Source: Syntrophobacterales bacterium
GTDB taxonomy: Bacteria; Desulfobacterota; Syntrophia; Syntrophales; UBA2210
Assembly (NCBI GenBank): GCA_018433345.1
Contig: JAHDRK010000025.1
Coordinates: 1 to 41,342, forward strand
Direction of reading: 5' to 3'
DNA length: 41,342 nucleotides
Both the position numbers and the translations under genes were made by a program. Each line of letters starts with the position of its first letter. Position 1 is the first letter of the stretch. The notes beneath the pieces are model-generated. The model worked only from the letters and a program-made list of their open reading frames with translations. It ran no database searches and had not been told where the DNA came from. Below, in pieces: positions 33,300 through 41,342 of this stretch.

Positions 33300-34283
33300 T
33301 TACCCCTTGAAGACCCGGACAAGCCTGAAGATCTGTTCCCTTTCCGTCGCCGACGAAAGCTCGTCTGTCCTCAACAACGCGCGTGCCACCGCAACCATGT
33401 CCTTGTCACCGGCGACCAACCGCACCAGCTCTTCCCGTTCAAACAGGGGAAGGTCATTGTCTTTGAAGTGGCCCCACTCCGGCTGATATCCTTCCCGAAT
33501 CTTTCGGGCCACATCGGGGGGAACGGAAATCGTCTTCAGGTTTCCCAGGACTTCCAGCAAAGGGATGATCCTTTCTTTTACAAACGCCCTCCCTTCCCTC
33601 CGCGACAAGTATGTGAGGGGGAGGGCGTCTTCTTCCCCGAAAGCCCCGCTTCGCGTTCGTCTTAGATCAGCCAGTGTCGCCCCGCATCCCAGTCGGTCTC
33701 CCATGTCGTCACACAGCACCCGGATATAGGTACCCTTGGAGCAAGAAACTCGAAAGGTGACGTAGGGATGCGAAATGGATTCCATCCTGATGTTGTAAAT
33801 GATAACCTCCTTTTTCGGCGTGTCGATTGGAACTCCTTCCCTCACCCATCGATGACGGGGACGTCCCCTGTACTTAGCCGCCGAGTACGGCGGAACCCCC
33901 TGGACTATCCGCCCTTGGAAGCCTTCGATCACAGACTGAAGGTCCTCCACGGTGAGCGATTCGGGGTCTCTTTCCTCGATTACGCGCCCCGTGATATCCT
34001 GGGTGTCCGTTTTTACACCCAAGAGCATGGTGGCCAGGTACTCCTTGTCTTCCTCTGTCAGAAAACCCGCGACTTTCGTCGCCTCGTTGAGGCAGAGGGG
34101 AAGCACGCCCGTCGCAATGGGGTCCAGGGTTCCAGTGTGGCCGATCTTTCTGATTCCCAGCGCTTTACGCACTTCCCGAATGACATCGAAGGAGGTTATT
34201 CCCGCGGGTTTATCGACAACTATAACACCATCCATGGTGGACAAACTTTCTTCAAAACACCGCTCGGCGGCTCCTTGAATCAT
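33300..34283 (-). CDS. truB: tRNA pseudouridine-55 synthase TruB
   Basis: TruB makes the universal pseudouridine 55 in the T-loop of tRNAs. DGVIVVDKPAGITSFDVIREVRK opens the domain and GHTGTLDPIATGVLPLCLNEATK holds the catalytic Asp (D54 from the first ATG). The TKVAGFLTEEDKEYLA and C-terminal PUA-like region (VPPDVARKIREGYQ) are also present. The start at 34283 overlaps the nrnA stop (ATGA) and has AGGTGAT ahead; an internal ATG at 34235 gives the more usual N-terminus but lacks a clear ribosome-binding site. With the longer start the protein has 327 residues. Confidence 0.95.
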   Translation of the reverse strand: MIQGAAERCFEESLSTMDGVIVVDKPAGITSFDVIREVRKALGIRKIGHTGTLDPIATGVLPLCLNEATKVAGFLTEEDKEYLATMLLGVKTDTQDITGRVIEERDPESLTVEDLQSVIEGFQGRIVQGVPPYSAAKYRGRPRHRWVREGVPIDTPKKEVIIYNIRMESISHPYVTFRVSCSKGTYIRVLCDDMGDRLGCGATLADLRRTRSGAFGEEDALPLTYLSRREGRAFVKERIIPLLEVLGNLKTISVPPDVARKIREGYQPEWGHFKDNDLPLFEREELVRLVAGDKDMVAVARALLRTDELSSATEREQIFRLVRVFKG

Positions 34284-35254
34284 GATATATCACCTGTCCT
34301 TTCAAGAATTTCCACCGCCGCGATTCGCACTCGTTCCCTGATTTCCGCGAGATCACCCCGCGCCCTGCAGGCTGAAGCGTTAAGATGCCCGCCTCCCCCG
34401 AACTTTTTCGCCAATCGCTCCACATCCACCGAGCCCTTGGATCGGAGACTTATCTTATAGGTCCCGTCTGGCATTTCGTAGTAAAAAACGGCGATCAAAA
34501 CTCCCTCGACAGAGCGGGCCGCGTCAATAAGGCCTTCCGTATGTTCAGACAGGGCGCCCGCCTCTACCAACATATCCTGTGTCACGACTATGGAAGCCAT
34601 CCTACCCTCCAGCTCCAAGGTCATGGTCTCCAGGGCCAGCGCGAGGAGCTTCAGAGCGGGCAGCGGTTTCGATTCATACACCTGCTCCGATATCTTCCAC
34701 GGCTCAACCCCCGCCTCCACGAGCCTCGCTGCAAGGATAAAAGTATCCCGTGTAGTGTTGGAATAGCGAAACGATCCTGTGTCCGTCACCACGGCCGTGT
34801 AAAGGTTGACGGCGATTTCCTTCGTCATGGTGATGCCCAGCTTGTCGAAGAGTCTTACCAATATTTCTCCCGTGGAACTCGCTTTCCTGTCGATCAGTGA
34901 AAGAGGCGTGTCCCCGTCGTTTGAAAGGTGATGATCGATAACAATCATGGTGCCTATTGATTTCAGCATTTCCGCCTCGTCTCCCACCCGCGACAACTCG
35001 CTGCAATCCAACAACACCACTGTGTCGAAGGCATCCGTGAAATCGAGATTATGAACGATGCGGTCTGAACCGGGGAGAAAACCGTAAACAGAGGGAATCT
35101 TGTCTCGGCAATAGGCTGTTACCTCTTTGCCCAGCAACCGCAGGGCGTGATAGAAAGCCAGCAGCGATCCCAGGGCGTCGCCGTCAGGCCGTACGTGTGA
35201 CGCCAATAAAATTGACCGGGCACCCCTTATGGCGTCAGCTATTCCGTCCGGCAT
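34280..35254 (-). CDS. nrnA: DHH/DHHA1 nanoRNase / pAp phosphatase NrnA
   Basis: NrnA degrades short RNA oligonucleotides and dephosphorylates pAp. ASHVRPDGDALGSLLAFYHAL supplies the first metal ligands, LLDCSELSRVG the next, IVIDHHLSND is the DHH motif and GGGHLNASACR is the substrate-binding DHHA1 motif. The start ATG at 35254 (MPDGIADAIRGA) has GGGAGGA ahead and overlaps the end of rbfA by 20 bases; the frame further upstream is not typical of the family. With 324 residues it is of normal length. Its place between rbfA and truB is common in Gram-positive and delta-type genomes. Confidence 0.92.
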   Translation of the reverse strand: MPDGIADAIRGARSILLASHVRPDGDALGSLLAFYHALRLLGKEVTAYCRDKIPSVYGFLPGSDRIVHNLDFTDAFDTVVLLDCSELSRVGDEAEMLKSIGTMIVIDHHLSNDGDTPLSLIDRKASSTGEILVRLFDKLGITMTKEIAVNLYTAVVTDTGSFRYSNTTRDTFILAARLVEAGVEPWKISEQVYESKPLPALKLLALALETMTLELEGRMASIVVTQDMLVEAGALSEHTEGLIDAARSVEGVLIAVFYYEMPDGTYKISLRSKGSVDVERLAKKFGGGGHLNASACRARGDLAEIRERVRIAAVEILERTGDIS

Positions 35255-35609
35255 CCCCGGGGTCCTCCCTCTTATGAATATCCGCCAGCAGGCGCTCGAT
35301 CCTATCCCCCCGCTCAAAGGAGGGATCGAAAAAAAATTCCAGTTTAGGTATGTACCTCAACTTCAGTGTCTTGCCCATTTCGCGCCTGAAAAATCCGGAG
35401 GCCCGCCTGAAACCCTCTTCGGTTTCCTCGCTGTATCCCGACTCTCCAAGGCGCACGAAGTAGACGCGCGCCAGACGGAGATCGTCGGTAACCTTTACAT
35501 CGGTAATGGTGGTGTTGGCTATTCGAGGGTCTCCGATATCACGAACCATCATCCTGGAGAGTTCCTCCTTTATGAGGTCCCCTACCCTGTCAGCCCTTCT
35601 ATGACTCAT
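35235..35609 (-). CDS. rbfA: Ribosome-binding factor A
   Basis: RbfA is a KH-fold protein needed for maturation of the 5' end of 16S rRNA, notably in the cold. The 124-residue sequence has SHRRADRVGDLIKEELSRMM, DPRIANTTITDVKVTDDLRLARVYF and LKLRYIPKLEFFFDPSFERGDRIERLL, all diagnostic. I take the ATG at 35609; a TTG directly ahead of it is possible. It overlaps the end of the upstream ylxP-like gene by 11 bases and the start of nrnA by 20, showing very tight packing. Confidence 0.94.
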   Translation of the reverse strand: MSHRRADRVGDLIKEELSRMMVRDIGDPRIANTTITDVKVTDDLRLARVYFVRLGESGYSEETEEGFRRASGFFRREMGKTLKLRYIPKLEFFFDPSFERGDRIERLLADIHKREDPGDAGRNS

Positions 35610-35937
35610 CAAATTTTCCTTCTCGGAGAAAGGCGTCGGCGCTCAATTCAGGCAAATTCAACATTTCCTTTCTCGCGTCAATAATGTCGGCCAACCGTAG
35701 ATCGTCCACGCACTTCATTACGGCGTTCATGGTGGAATCGATGTGGCTCCTTTCATTTCCGACCACGGCGAACCCAAGGGTCGATCGTTTCCAATTATCG
35801 TTTTCCCCCACTTCTGCAAGGGAGACATTAAAGGTTTTCCGGACATGGCTGATAATCCGCTTAACCACGGTCCGTTTTTCTTTCAGCGACCGGCACTCGG
35901 GAATAAAAATCTTGATCATGCCTGTGCCGACAACCAC
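35599..35937 (-). CDS. ylxP: DUF503 family protein (YlxP-like)
   Basis: A 112-residue protein of the DUF503 family, found almost always between infB and rbfA; its Bacillus relative YlxP has been tied to ribosome assembly, but the biochemical role is uncertain. FIPECRSLKEKRTVVKRIISHVRKTFNVSLAEVGENDNWKRSTLGFAVV is the typical core. I choose the GTG at 35937, which gives the N-terminus VVVGTGMIKIF matching the family's usual MVVG start. It begins 11 bases after the infB stop. The longer frame into infB is a shadow. Confidence 0.88.
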   Translation of the reverse strand: MVVGTGMIKIFIPECRSLKEKRTVVKRIISHVRKTFNVSLAEVGENDNWKRSTLGFAVVGNERSHIDSTMNAVMKCVDDLRLADIIDARKEMLNLPELSADAFLREGKFDES

Positions 35938-35948
35938 CGGAAACCACC

Positions 35949-38555
35949 TCAACCGCTCGTTTTGCCGAGGGTCCGCTCCACCGAGCGCTTCGTATAGGCT
36001 TCCACCACATCGCCTATCTTGATGTCGTCGAAACCCTCTATGCCGATTCCACATTCGAATCCCGCACTAACTTCCCGAACGTCATCCTTGAATCGCTTTA
36101 AAGAAAGAAACTTTCCGTCGTGAACGACTATACCGTTTCGAATTACACGCAGATTCGAAGTTCTGCTCAGCTTACCGTCGATTACATAACTTCCGGCCAC
36201 GACACCCACTTTGGGAATCCTGAACAACTCTCGAACCTCCGCGGCACCTTCACGAACTTCTTCGTAGACGGGTTCGAGCAGCCCTTCCATGGCGTCCTTC
36301 ACTTCGGCGATGGCCTCGTAAATGATATCATAGTACTTCAGCTCCACACCTTCTCGCTCCGCGAGTTCTATTATCCGACTGTCCGGCCTGACCCGGAAAC
36401 CGATGACAACGGCCTCCGATGCGGATGCCAGCATCACATCGCTTTCAGTAATGGCTCCCACTGAGGCGTGTGTAATAGACAGCTTTATTTCTTCGGTACT
36501 TAGTTTCTGCAAGGCCTCGGAAAGTGCCTCGATCGAACCGAGAACATCGGCCTTGAGAATGACTCGGAGTTCCTTCGCACCCTCTTTTATCCGCTTATAG
36601 AGCTGTTCCAGCGTCACCTTCGACGATGCGGAAAGTTTTTTCTCCCTTTCTTTCCGCGCCCGGTACTCGCCGATGCTTCGTGCCTTCCTCTCATCCTCCA
36701 CGCAGACGAAATCCACGCCTACCCGGGGAACGCTCGAAAAACCAATAACTTCAACAGGCATTGAAGGTCCGGCAGCCTCGACTCTACGACCCTGGTCATC
36801 AATCATGGCCCGGACTTTGCCGTACTCGGTCTTGGACACAAAGGCATCCCCCTCGCGAAGGGTTCCTTCTTTGATGAGAATGGTCGCCACCGGCCCTCTG
36901 CCCCTGTCGAGCTTGCTTTCAATGATCACACCCCGGGCGGGCCTGTCGGGGTCGGCCTTGAGTTCGAGCATGTCAGCCTGAAGCAAAATCAATTCAAGGA
37001 GATCCTCTATTCCTATATTCTTTTTCGCGGATACCTCGGCGTAGATAGTATCTCCGCCCCATTCCTCCGGAATGAGACCTTGATTCGAAAGCTGCTGCTT
37101 GATTCTATCCGGATCAGCGCCGGGTTTATCGATTTTGTTCACCGCCACGATAATGGGCACTCCCGCCGCACGGGAATGGTTTATGGCCTCGATGGTTTGA
37201 TCCATGACGCCGTCGTCTGCGGCCACCACCAGGACCACTATATCGGTGACCTTGGCGCCCCGGGCGCGCATGGTTGTGAAGGCCTCGTGCCCCGGCGTAT
37301 CAAGAAATACGATGTCCCTGTCATTTACGCGAACGTGTGAGGCGCCGATCGCCTGGGTTATACCTCCCGTTTCGTCTTCTATGACGTTCGTTTTCCTGAT
37401 CACGTCGAGCAGCGACGTTTTCCCGTGGTCTACGTGCCCCATAACGGTAACCACCGGCGCCCTCGGGCGGAGGTTTTCCGACGACGTTTTCACGCCGGGG
37501 ATCACTTCCTCGTATTCCAGCCCCACCGTTTCAACCTGGTAACCAAATTCTTCGGCCACCAAACTTGCCACATCACTATCGATGGACTGGTTGATAGTAA
37601 CCATCATTCCCAGGGAAATGAGTTTCGAGATGACCTCGTTGGCCTTGACGCCCATTTTTTTAGCGAGATCTCCCACCTTTATGGCCTCTTCAATCTTGAC
37701 ACGACGCTTGATTGCCTTGGGCGTGGTGATTTCAGTTTTCTTCGGAGCCACTACAACCTGCTGTTTCCTGGACTCCCTCCAAACAGGGGTTACGCTCTCG
37801 GGATCACGTTCCCTTCTGGTCTTTCGTTCTTTCCGCTCCGCGAGCTGCTTGACAAAGGCCTTCTTGCGCGCAGGCGATTCTTCAACGGGTATAGGTACGG
37901 GACGCTTGCGCTTTTTCGCCTTTTCAGACGACTCACCTTCCGGGGAAACCCCCTCCTTCTCTTTTTCTTCCTCGGCGGAACGTGTCGGAGGGAGAATCTC
38001 TCCGGCCTCCTCTTGAATCGGCTGCCTTTGTTTTTCTTCCTTCTCCTTCTGCCCGGTCTCTTCCTCCGGTTTGGAGACTTTTTCTTCTTTAGCGATCGAC
38101 TCCTTTTTCTCTGCCGCTGGCTGTTCCGGTTCCTTTTCCGCAGCTTTCTCCTTTTTTCGAGTCTCCTCGGGAACAGCCTCCGCTTCGGCCGCTCCTTCTC
38201 TTCGCGCCTCCGCAGGCGATTCCTTCTTTTCGCTTGGCCTCGCCCTTTCCTCGGACTTCGCTCCCTCCGCGACCTCTTCTTTTGGCGTTTCTTCCGCCCG
38301 CCTCGCCTCTTCGGGCGGTGGGGCAGGTTCTTCGCGAACAGGCCGCCGCCGGATAACCGTTGATTTTACCCTTTTTTCCTCGACCTTGCCGGTATCGCTC
38401 AGCGCCAACTCCCTTCGCGCCCGTTCAACGTCGCTTTCGTCAAGCGTGCTGGAGTGGGATTTCACGGCGATGCCTATTTTTTCCAGGCGGGCGATGAGCT
38501 CCTTTGCGTCAAGTGAAAGCTCCCTTGCCAGTTCGTACACGCGCGTCTTAGCCAT
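35949..38555 (-). CDS. infB: Translation initiation factor IF-2
   Basis: IF-2 is the GTPase that brings fMet-tRNA to the 30S subunit. The 868-residue protein begins with an IF2_N domain ([22 protein letters not shown]), has a very charged, low-complexity linker (about 55-260, rich in E, K, A and P), then a second IF2_N segment (about 288-340). The G domain has GHVDHGKT (373-380), DTPGHE (419-424) and NKID (473-476), followed by the beta-barrel and C-terminal domains. GTPase and C-terminal parts are normal. It follows nusA by 57 bases; the ylxR and L7Ae-like genes often found in that gap are missing. Confidence 0.96.
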   Translation of the reverse strand: MAKTRVYELARELSLDAKELIARLEKIGIAVKSHSSTLDESDVERARRELALSDTGKVEEKRVKSTVIRRRPVREEPAPPPEEARRAEETPKEEVAEGAKSEERARPSEKKESPAEARREGAAEAEAVPEETRKKEKAAEKEPEQPAAEKKESIAKEEKVSKPEEETGQKEKEEKQRQPIQEEAGEILPPTRSAEEEKEKEGVSPEGESSEKAKKRKRPVPIPVEESPARKKAFVKQLAERKERKTRRERDPESVTPVWRESRKQQVVVAPKKTEITTPKAIKRRVKIEEAIKVGDLAKKMGVKANEVISKLISLGMMVTINQSIDSDVASLVAEEFGYQVETVGLEYEEVIPGVKTSSENLRPRAPVVTVMGHVDHGKTSLLDVIRKTNVIEDETGGITQAIGASHVRVNDRDIVFLDTPGHEAFTTMRARGAKVTDIVVLVVAADDGVMDQTIEAINHSRAAGVPIIVAVNKIDKPGADPDRIKQQLSNQGLIPEEWGGDTIYAEVSAKKNIGIEDLLELILLQADMLELKADPDRPARGVIIESKLDRGRGPVATILIKEGTLREGDAFVSKTEYGKVRAMIDDQGRRVEAAGPSMPVEVIGFSSVPRVGVDFVCVEDERKARSIGEYRARKEREKKLSASSKVTLEQLYKRIKEGAKELRVILKADVLGSIEALSEALQKLSTEEIKLSITHASVGAITESDVMLASASEAVVIGFRVRPDSRIIELAEREGVELKYYDIIYEAIAEVKDAMEGLLEPVYEEVREGAAEVRELFRIPKVGVVAGSYVIDGKLSRTSNLRVIRNGIVVHDGKFLSLKRFKDDVREVSAGFECGIGIEGFDDIKIGDVVEAYTKRSVERTLGKTSG

Positions 38556-38612
38556 TATAGAAACTCCCGGTTCAAACCGTGTCCAGCAGAAGCCGAATAT
38601 ACCGAAGGACGA

Positions 38613-39971
38613 TCATCCCTTAGGTTCTTCGGAAAGTTCCTCACTGTTTTCTTCATTGGACACTTTTTCGACATCCTCTGTCGATTCTGCTGTCGGATTA
38701 TTATTTGCCGCCTCGGCATCCTGTTCCGTTTCGTCGGATTCATCAATCTCCGCGGCCGCGGCGACCCAAGCAGCGGCGGTATTTTCATCGCTCCTCACCG
38801 CCGCCGCCATCACTGTAGGATTCGCCGAAACCACCATGGAGATGGTCTTGAAACCCTGGTTGAATAAAACCTCCGCGGATGCGGCGTCCACCCCGGGGAT
38901 TCTTTGAAGGGCCTTGATGGCGGCTTCTTTTTGCGCATCCACTGACGAAGTACTTTTCACGTCTATTCTCCACCCAGTCAGGCGGGCCGCCAGGCGGACA
39001 TTCTGCCCGTTCTTTCCGATGGCTAGAGAAAGTTGGTCGTCCGGCACGATCACTTCTATCGCTTGTTCTTCTTCGTCAATAAACACCTTGTCGACCTTTG
39101 CCGGCGACAAGGCGCTGCACACGTAGGAAACGGGGTTTTCCGAATAGGGAACTATATCAATCTTTTCACCCCGCAGTTCCTGGACAACGCCTTGTACCCG
39201 GGATCCCCTCATCCCCACGCAGGCTCCCACCGGATCGATATCACGGTCCTTTGACCTTACGGCGATTTTCGTCCGGAAGCCCGGCTCGCGGGCCACGTTG
39301 ACGATCTCGATAAAACCTTCCGATATTTCGGGCACTTCCAGCTCAAAGAGACTCTTTATAAAGGCCGGATGGGTCCTCGAAAGAATGATCTGGGGCCCCT
39401 TTGAAATGCGCCTCACGTCGAGAATGTACGCCCTTACCCGCTCCCCGCGCCTGAAGGTTTCTCTCGGAATCTGTTCCGAATGGGGAATAACACCCTCCGC
39501 CCTTCCGAGATTAACCACTATGTTGCCGCCTTCGAATCGCTGGACCGAACCGCTGGCGAGATTGCCTTTCCGATCTTTGAACTCTTCATAGATTATGTCC
39601 CTTTCGGCATCCTTTACCTTCTGAATAATAATCTGTTTAGCCGCCTGGACGCCGATGCGCCCGAAGGTGTTCGTTTCTATCTTCATACCGAGACTGTCGC
39701 CCAGTTCGGCATCCTCGTCCAGTGTTTCACGGGCTTCCGCCAGCGATATCTGTAAGTCGGGGTTCACCACCTCGTTGACCACGGTTTTAAACTGGAATAC
39801 TTCGACCTCACCTATCTCTTCGTTGAATGCGGTTTCCAGGTCGAGATCCTGTCCCAGTTTCTTTTTCGCCGCCGTGAGTACCGCCGTCTCCAAGGCATCG
39901 ACAATGATCGACCGATCAATGCCCTTTTCCTTTCCTATCTGCTCAATAAGCCGACTCAGATCCGGTCCCAT
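38613..39971 (-). CDS. nusA: Transcription termination/antitermination factor NusA
   Basis: NusA binds RNA polymerase and affects pausing, termination and antitermination. The 452-residue protein has the N-terminal RNAP-binding domain (about 1-125), an S1 domain (about 130-200, REYING-like VQRFEGGNIVVNLGRAEGVIP) and two KH domains (GACVGMRGSRVQGVVQELRGEKIDIV; LAIGKNGQNVRLAARLTGWRIDV). The C-terminus carries one helix-hairpin-helix-like repeat (ALQRIPGVDAASAEVLFNQG) and then a disordered acidic tail (EIDESDETEQDAEAANNNPT). In E. coli NusA controls its own operon by attenuation upstream of rimP; a hairpin is present in the matching place here (40481-40504). Confidence 0.95.
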   Translation of the reverse strand: MGPDLSRLIEQIGKEKGIDRSIIVDALETAVLTAAKKKLGQDLDLETAFNEEIGEVEVFQFKTVVNEVVNPDLQISLAEARETLDEDAELGDSLGMKIETNTFGRIGVQAAKQIIIQKVKDAERDIIYEEFKDRKGNLASGSVQRFEGGNIVVNLGRAEGVIPHSEQIPRETFRRGERVRAYILDVRRISKGPQIILSRTHPAFIKSLFELEVPEISEGFIEIVNVAREPGFRTKIAVRSKDRDIDPVGACVGMRGSRVQGVVQELRGEKIDIVPYSENPVSYVCSALSPAKVDKVFIDEEEQAIEVIVPDDQLSLAIGKNGQNVRLAARLTGWRIDVKSTSSVDAQKEAAIKALQRIPGVDAASAEVLFNQGFKTISMVVSANPTVMAAAVRSDENTAAAWVAAAAEIDESDETEQDAEAANNNPTAESTEDVEKVSNEENSEELSEEPKG

Positions 39972-39986
39972 TGGATTTCCTCCACG

Positions 39987-40460
39987 TCACCATTCATACT
40001 GAAGGTTCGCCCTGTCCACCATCCGCCGGGGAATGTGGTAGTGCTTCCCATCGATGTCAACAACTATCGTTTTTTCACCATTTTCATCAATATAATCCAC
40101 AAGGCGCCCTCGAAAATTTTTTCTTCCCTCGATGCTCTCATGGATCCGTATCTTTATGACTTTACCCCGGTAGGCCATAAAGTCCTTGTCTCGGGCAAGG
40201 GGCCGGTCCAGTCCCGGCGAAGACACTTCCAGGTCGTAGGAACCGGGAGGCACGTCATGAACCGCGAGAATGTCGCCCACCTCATCGCTGATGCGGACGC
40301 AATCATCGATCGTGACACCCTCCCCGCCGTCGATATATATCCTCACGAGCCATCGGGATCGACCCCTCATGCACTCCACATCCACGATCTCGAAAGCCGC
40401 CGATTCGACGGCCGGCTCGACGAGCATCCTTATGACATCCCTGTAACTTTCGTTTTTCAT
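39987..40460 (-). CDS. rimP: Ribosome maturation factor RimP
   Basis: RimP assists 30S subunit assembly. From the ATG at 40460 it has 157 residues: YRDVIRMLVEPAVESAAFEIVDVEC, then RWLVRIYIDGGEGVTIDDCVRISDEVGDIL and PGSYDLEVSSPGLDRPL, the diagnostic centre. The SH3-like C-terminal domain has FRGRLVDYIDENGEKTIVVDIDG. The start is chosen because the longer frame to 40511 would begin with TTG and read through the terminator hairpin. The ribosome-binding site is weak (TAGAG). It is the first gene of the large translation/RNA operon, 15 bases before nusA. Confidence 0.94.
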   Translation of the reverse strand: MKNESYRDVIRMLVEPAVESAAFEIVDVECMRGRSRWLVRIYIDGGEGVTIDDCVRISDEVGDILAVHDVPPGSYDLEVSSPGLDRPLARDKDFMAYRGKVIKIRIHESIEGRKNFRGRLVDYIDENGEKTIVVDIDGKHYHIPRRMVDRANLQYEW

Positions 40461-40480
40461 GAACTCTATAACCGTAAATG

Positions 40481-40504
40481 AAAAAAGTGGGCGGGGCCCA
40501 CTTT
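40481..40504 (-). terminator. Rho-independent terminator/attenuator in the rimP leader
   Basis: AAAGTGGGC and its inverted copy (40484-40492, 40496-40504) form a perfect 9-base stem with a 3-base loop; on the minus strand a run of six T (40481-40486) ends the stem. It stands 63 bases after the tRNA-Gly gene and 20 bases before the rimP start codon. It may end the hisD-tRNA transcript, and if the promoter at 40530-40558 is real it also acts as an attenuator for the rimP-nusA-infB operon. Confidence 0.75.
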
Positions 40505-40529
40505 CATTCAAGTGAATTACTATGCGGAA

Positions 40530-40558
40530 TTCCTAGCACAAAAGAAGGGCTGTTGCAA
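40530..40558 (-). promoter_or_regulatory. Candidate promoter between tRNA-Gly and rimP
   Basis: On the minus strand TTGCAA (40553-40558) is 17 bases from TAGGAA (40530-40535), which is preceded by TGC, an extended -10. The boxes are moderate. It is the only reasonable pair in the 62-base gap, and a start here would place the terminator hairpin in the 5' leader of rimP. Confidence 0.35.
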
Positions 40559-40564
40559 TGAAAA

Positions 40565-40641
<77 letters not shown>

Positions 40642-40725
40642 CTGAGATTACGGTCGCTCCTCCGAAAAGGTAATTTAAATGAAAGGTGGTTTTTGTCAAG
40701 CTATTTCGCCGAAAATCGAATCAGC

Positions 40726-41342
40726 CTATTTTCTCAGGCGCCGCTTGACCGAAAGGGCGTGGGCGTCGAGGCCTTCCAGTTCCGCGAAGCGGGCCGCGGA
40801 AGACCCTATTTTTTCCAGGGAGCGCGAGGTAAAGGCCACGAGGCTCATGCGCTTAACGAAGTCATATACGCCAAGTGGCGACGAAAAACGGGCGGTCCCC
40901 GCCGTTGGCAGGATGTGATTGGGACCGGCGACGTAGTCTCCCACGGCCTCCGGCGTGTGACATCCCATGAAGACGGCCGAGGCGTTTTCGATTTTCCCGA
41001 GAAGCGCCCTGGGTTCGGCAACCATCAGTTCCAGGTGTTCGGGCGCAAAGCGGTTGGCGATGGCCACGGCCTCGCCCAAGTCGGACGTAATGACCACCCT
41101 TCCGTAGCGCTCCAGGGAGGCCGCGGCTATCGATTTCCGCGGCAACTCGCCCAGTTGTCTCGAAACCTCGTCGATAACCCTGTCGGCAAGGGCCTCGTCG
41201 GGCGTTATCAGTATCGACGATGCCAGTTCGTCGTGTTCCGCCTGCGAAAGCAGGTCGGCGGCCGCGAATTCAGGGGGAGCCGAAGAATCTGCAATGACAA
41301 GGATTTCGCTGGGACCGGCTATCATGTCTATTCCCACTGTTC
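40726..41342 (-). CDS. hisD: Histidinol dehydrogenase, C-terminal part (runs off the window)
   Basis: HisD oxidises histidinol to histidine in two NAD-dependent steps. Only about 205 C-terminal residues are in the window; the frame continues through the right edge, and the GTG at 41337 is an internal Val in TVGIDMIAGPSE, not a start. Visible are the zinc-binding LLSQAEHDE, the catalytic RFAPEHLEL, GDYVAGPNHILPT with the zinc-binding Asp, and the C-terminal LDAHALSVKRR with the last zinc-binding His. All key residues of this half are intact. The tRNA-Gly gene is 84 bases downstream. Confidence 0.95.
   Translation of the reverse strand, partial: TVGIDMIAGPSEILVIADSSAPPEFAAADLLSQAEHDELASSILITPDEALADRVIDEVSRQLGELPRKSIAAASLERYGRVVITSDLGEAVAIANRFAPEHLELMVAEPRALLGKIENASAVFMGCHTPEAVGDYVAGPNHILPTAGTARFSSPLGVYDFVKRMSLVAFTSRSLEKIGSSAARFAELEGLDAHALSVKRRLRK

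Noticed and set aside
37425-38907. Plus-strand open frames opposite infB and nusA (up to 312 codons)
   Set aside because: They mirror the charged low-complexity linker of IF-2, giving runs of Ser, Phe, Leu and Arg. No ribosome-binding site or family match.

Overview
The window reads as chromosomal DNA of a Gram-negative anaerobe, most likely a Desulfobacterota (former Deltaproteobacteria) of the Syntrophobacterales type. This is inferred from the mix of genes: a Liv-type ABC transporter linked to an acyl-CoA ligase, a PF01837 homocysteine-biosynthesis protein typical of anaerobes, a complete pilMNOPQ set with lipoprotein-like secretin, and a rimP-nusA-infB-rbfA-truB-rpsO-pnp super-operon. Nearly all genes lie on the minus strand; exceptions are a NYN-domain gene, the yhhQ-queF pair and a four-gene minor-pilin cluster.

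Layout, left to right. 1-580: no convincing gene; a possible IS21-like terminal repeat and an inverted repeat. 581-8017: a minus-strand transport operon, livM-livH-(secreted NTF2-like protein)-livK-livG-livF-acyl-CoA ligase, with a strong hairpin between livK and livG. 8471-11838: a visibly more AT-rich efflux module (emrA-emrB plus a cytidylate-kinase-like gene), with a palindrome sitting inside its best promoter candidate. 12244-20722: housekeeping genes: NYN/YacP, holA, a LOG-family gene, rpsU, hisC, a lipoate ligase/transferase next to gcvH, an Xaa-Pro peptidase with a TPR protein, and the queuosine salvage pair yhhQ-queF.

20993-28958: type IV pilus genes in two convergent blocks. Plus strand: four minor pilins (FimT/GspH, PilV, PilW, PilX types). 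Minus strand: ftsB-pilM-pilN-pilO-pilP-pilQ and a small secreted protein. The inner-membrane platform (MNOP), the outer-membrane secretin (Q) and the priming minor pilins are thus together; the major pilin, motor ATPases, PilC and PilY1 are not in the window.

29079-40460: a homocysteine-biosynthesis protein with its own promoter candidate, then the large translation/RNA operon rimP-nusA-infB-ylxP-rbfA-nrnA-truB-rpsO-pnp-dut, tightly packed with many stop/start overlaps. 40478-41342: a terminator-like hairpin in the rimP leader, a tRNA-Gly(CCC) gene with encoded CCA, and the C-terminal part of hisD running off the right edge. The tRNA / terminator / rimP-nusA-infB order resembles the metY-rimP-nusA-infB order of E. 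coli.

I did not find a clearly new defence or mobile system. The most interesting items are the tRNA-attenuator-rimP arrangement, the extra secreted protein inside the liv operon, the AT-rich efflux cassette with its embedded operator-like palindrome, and the large insertion in HolA.
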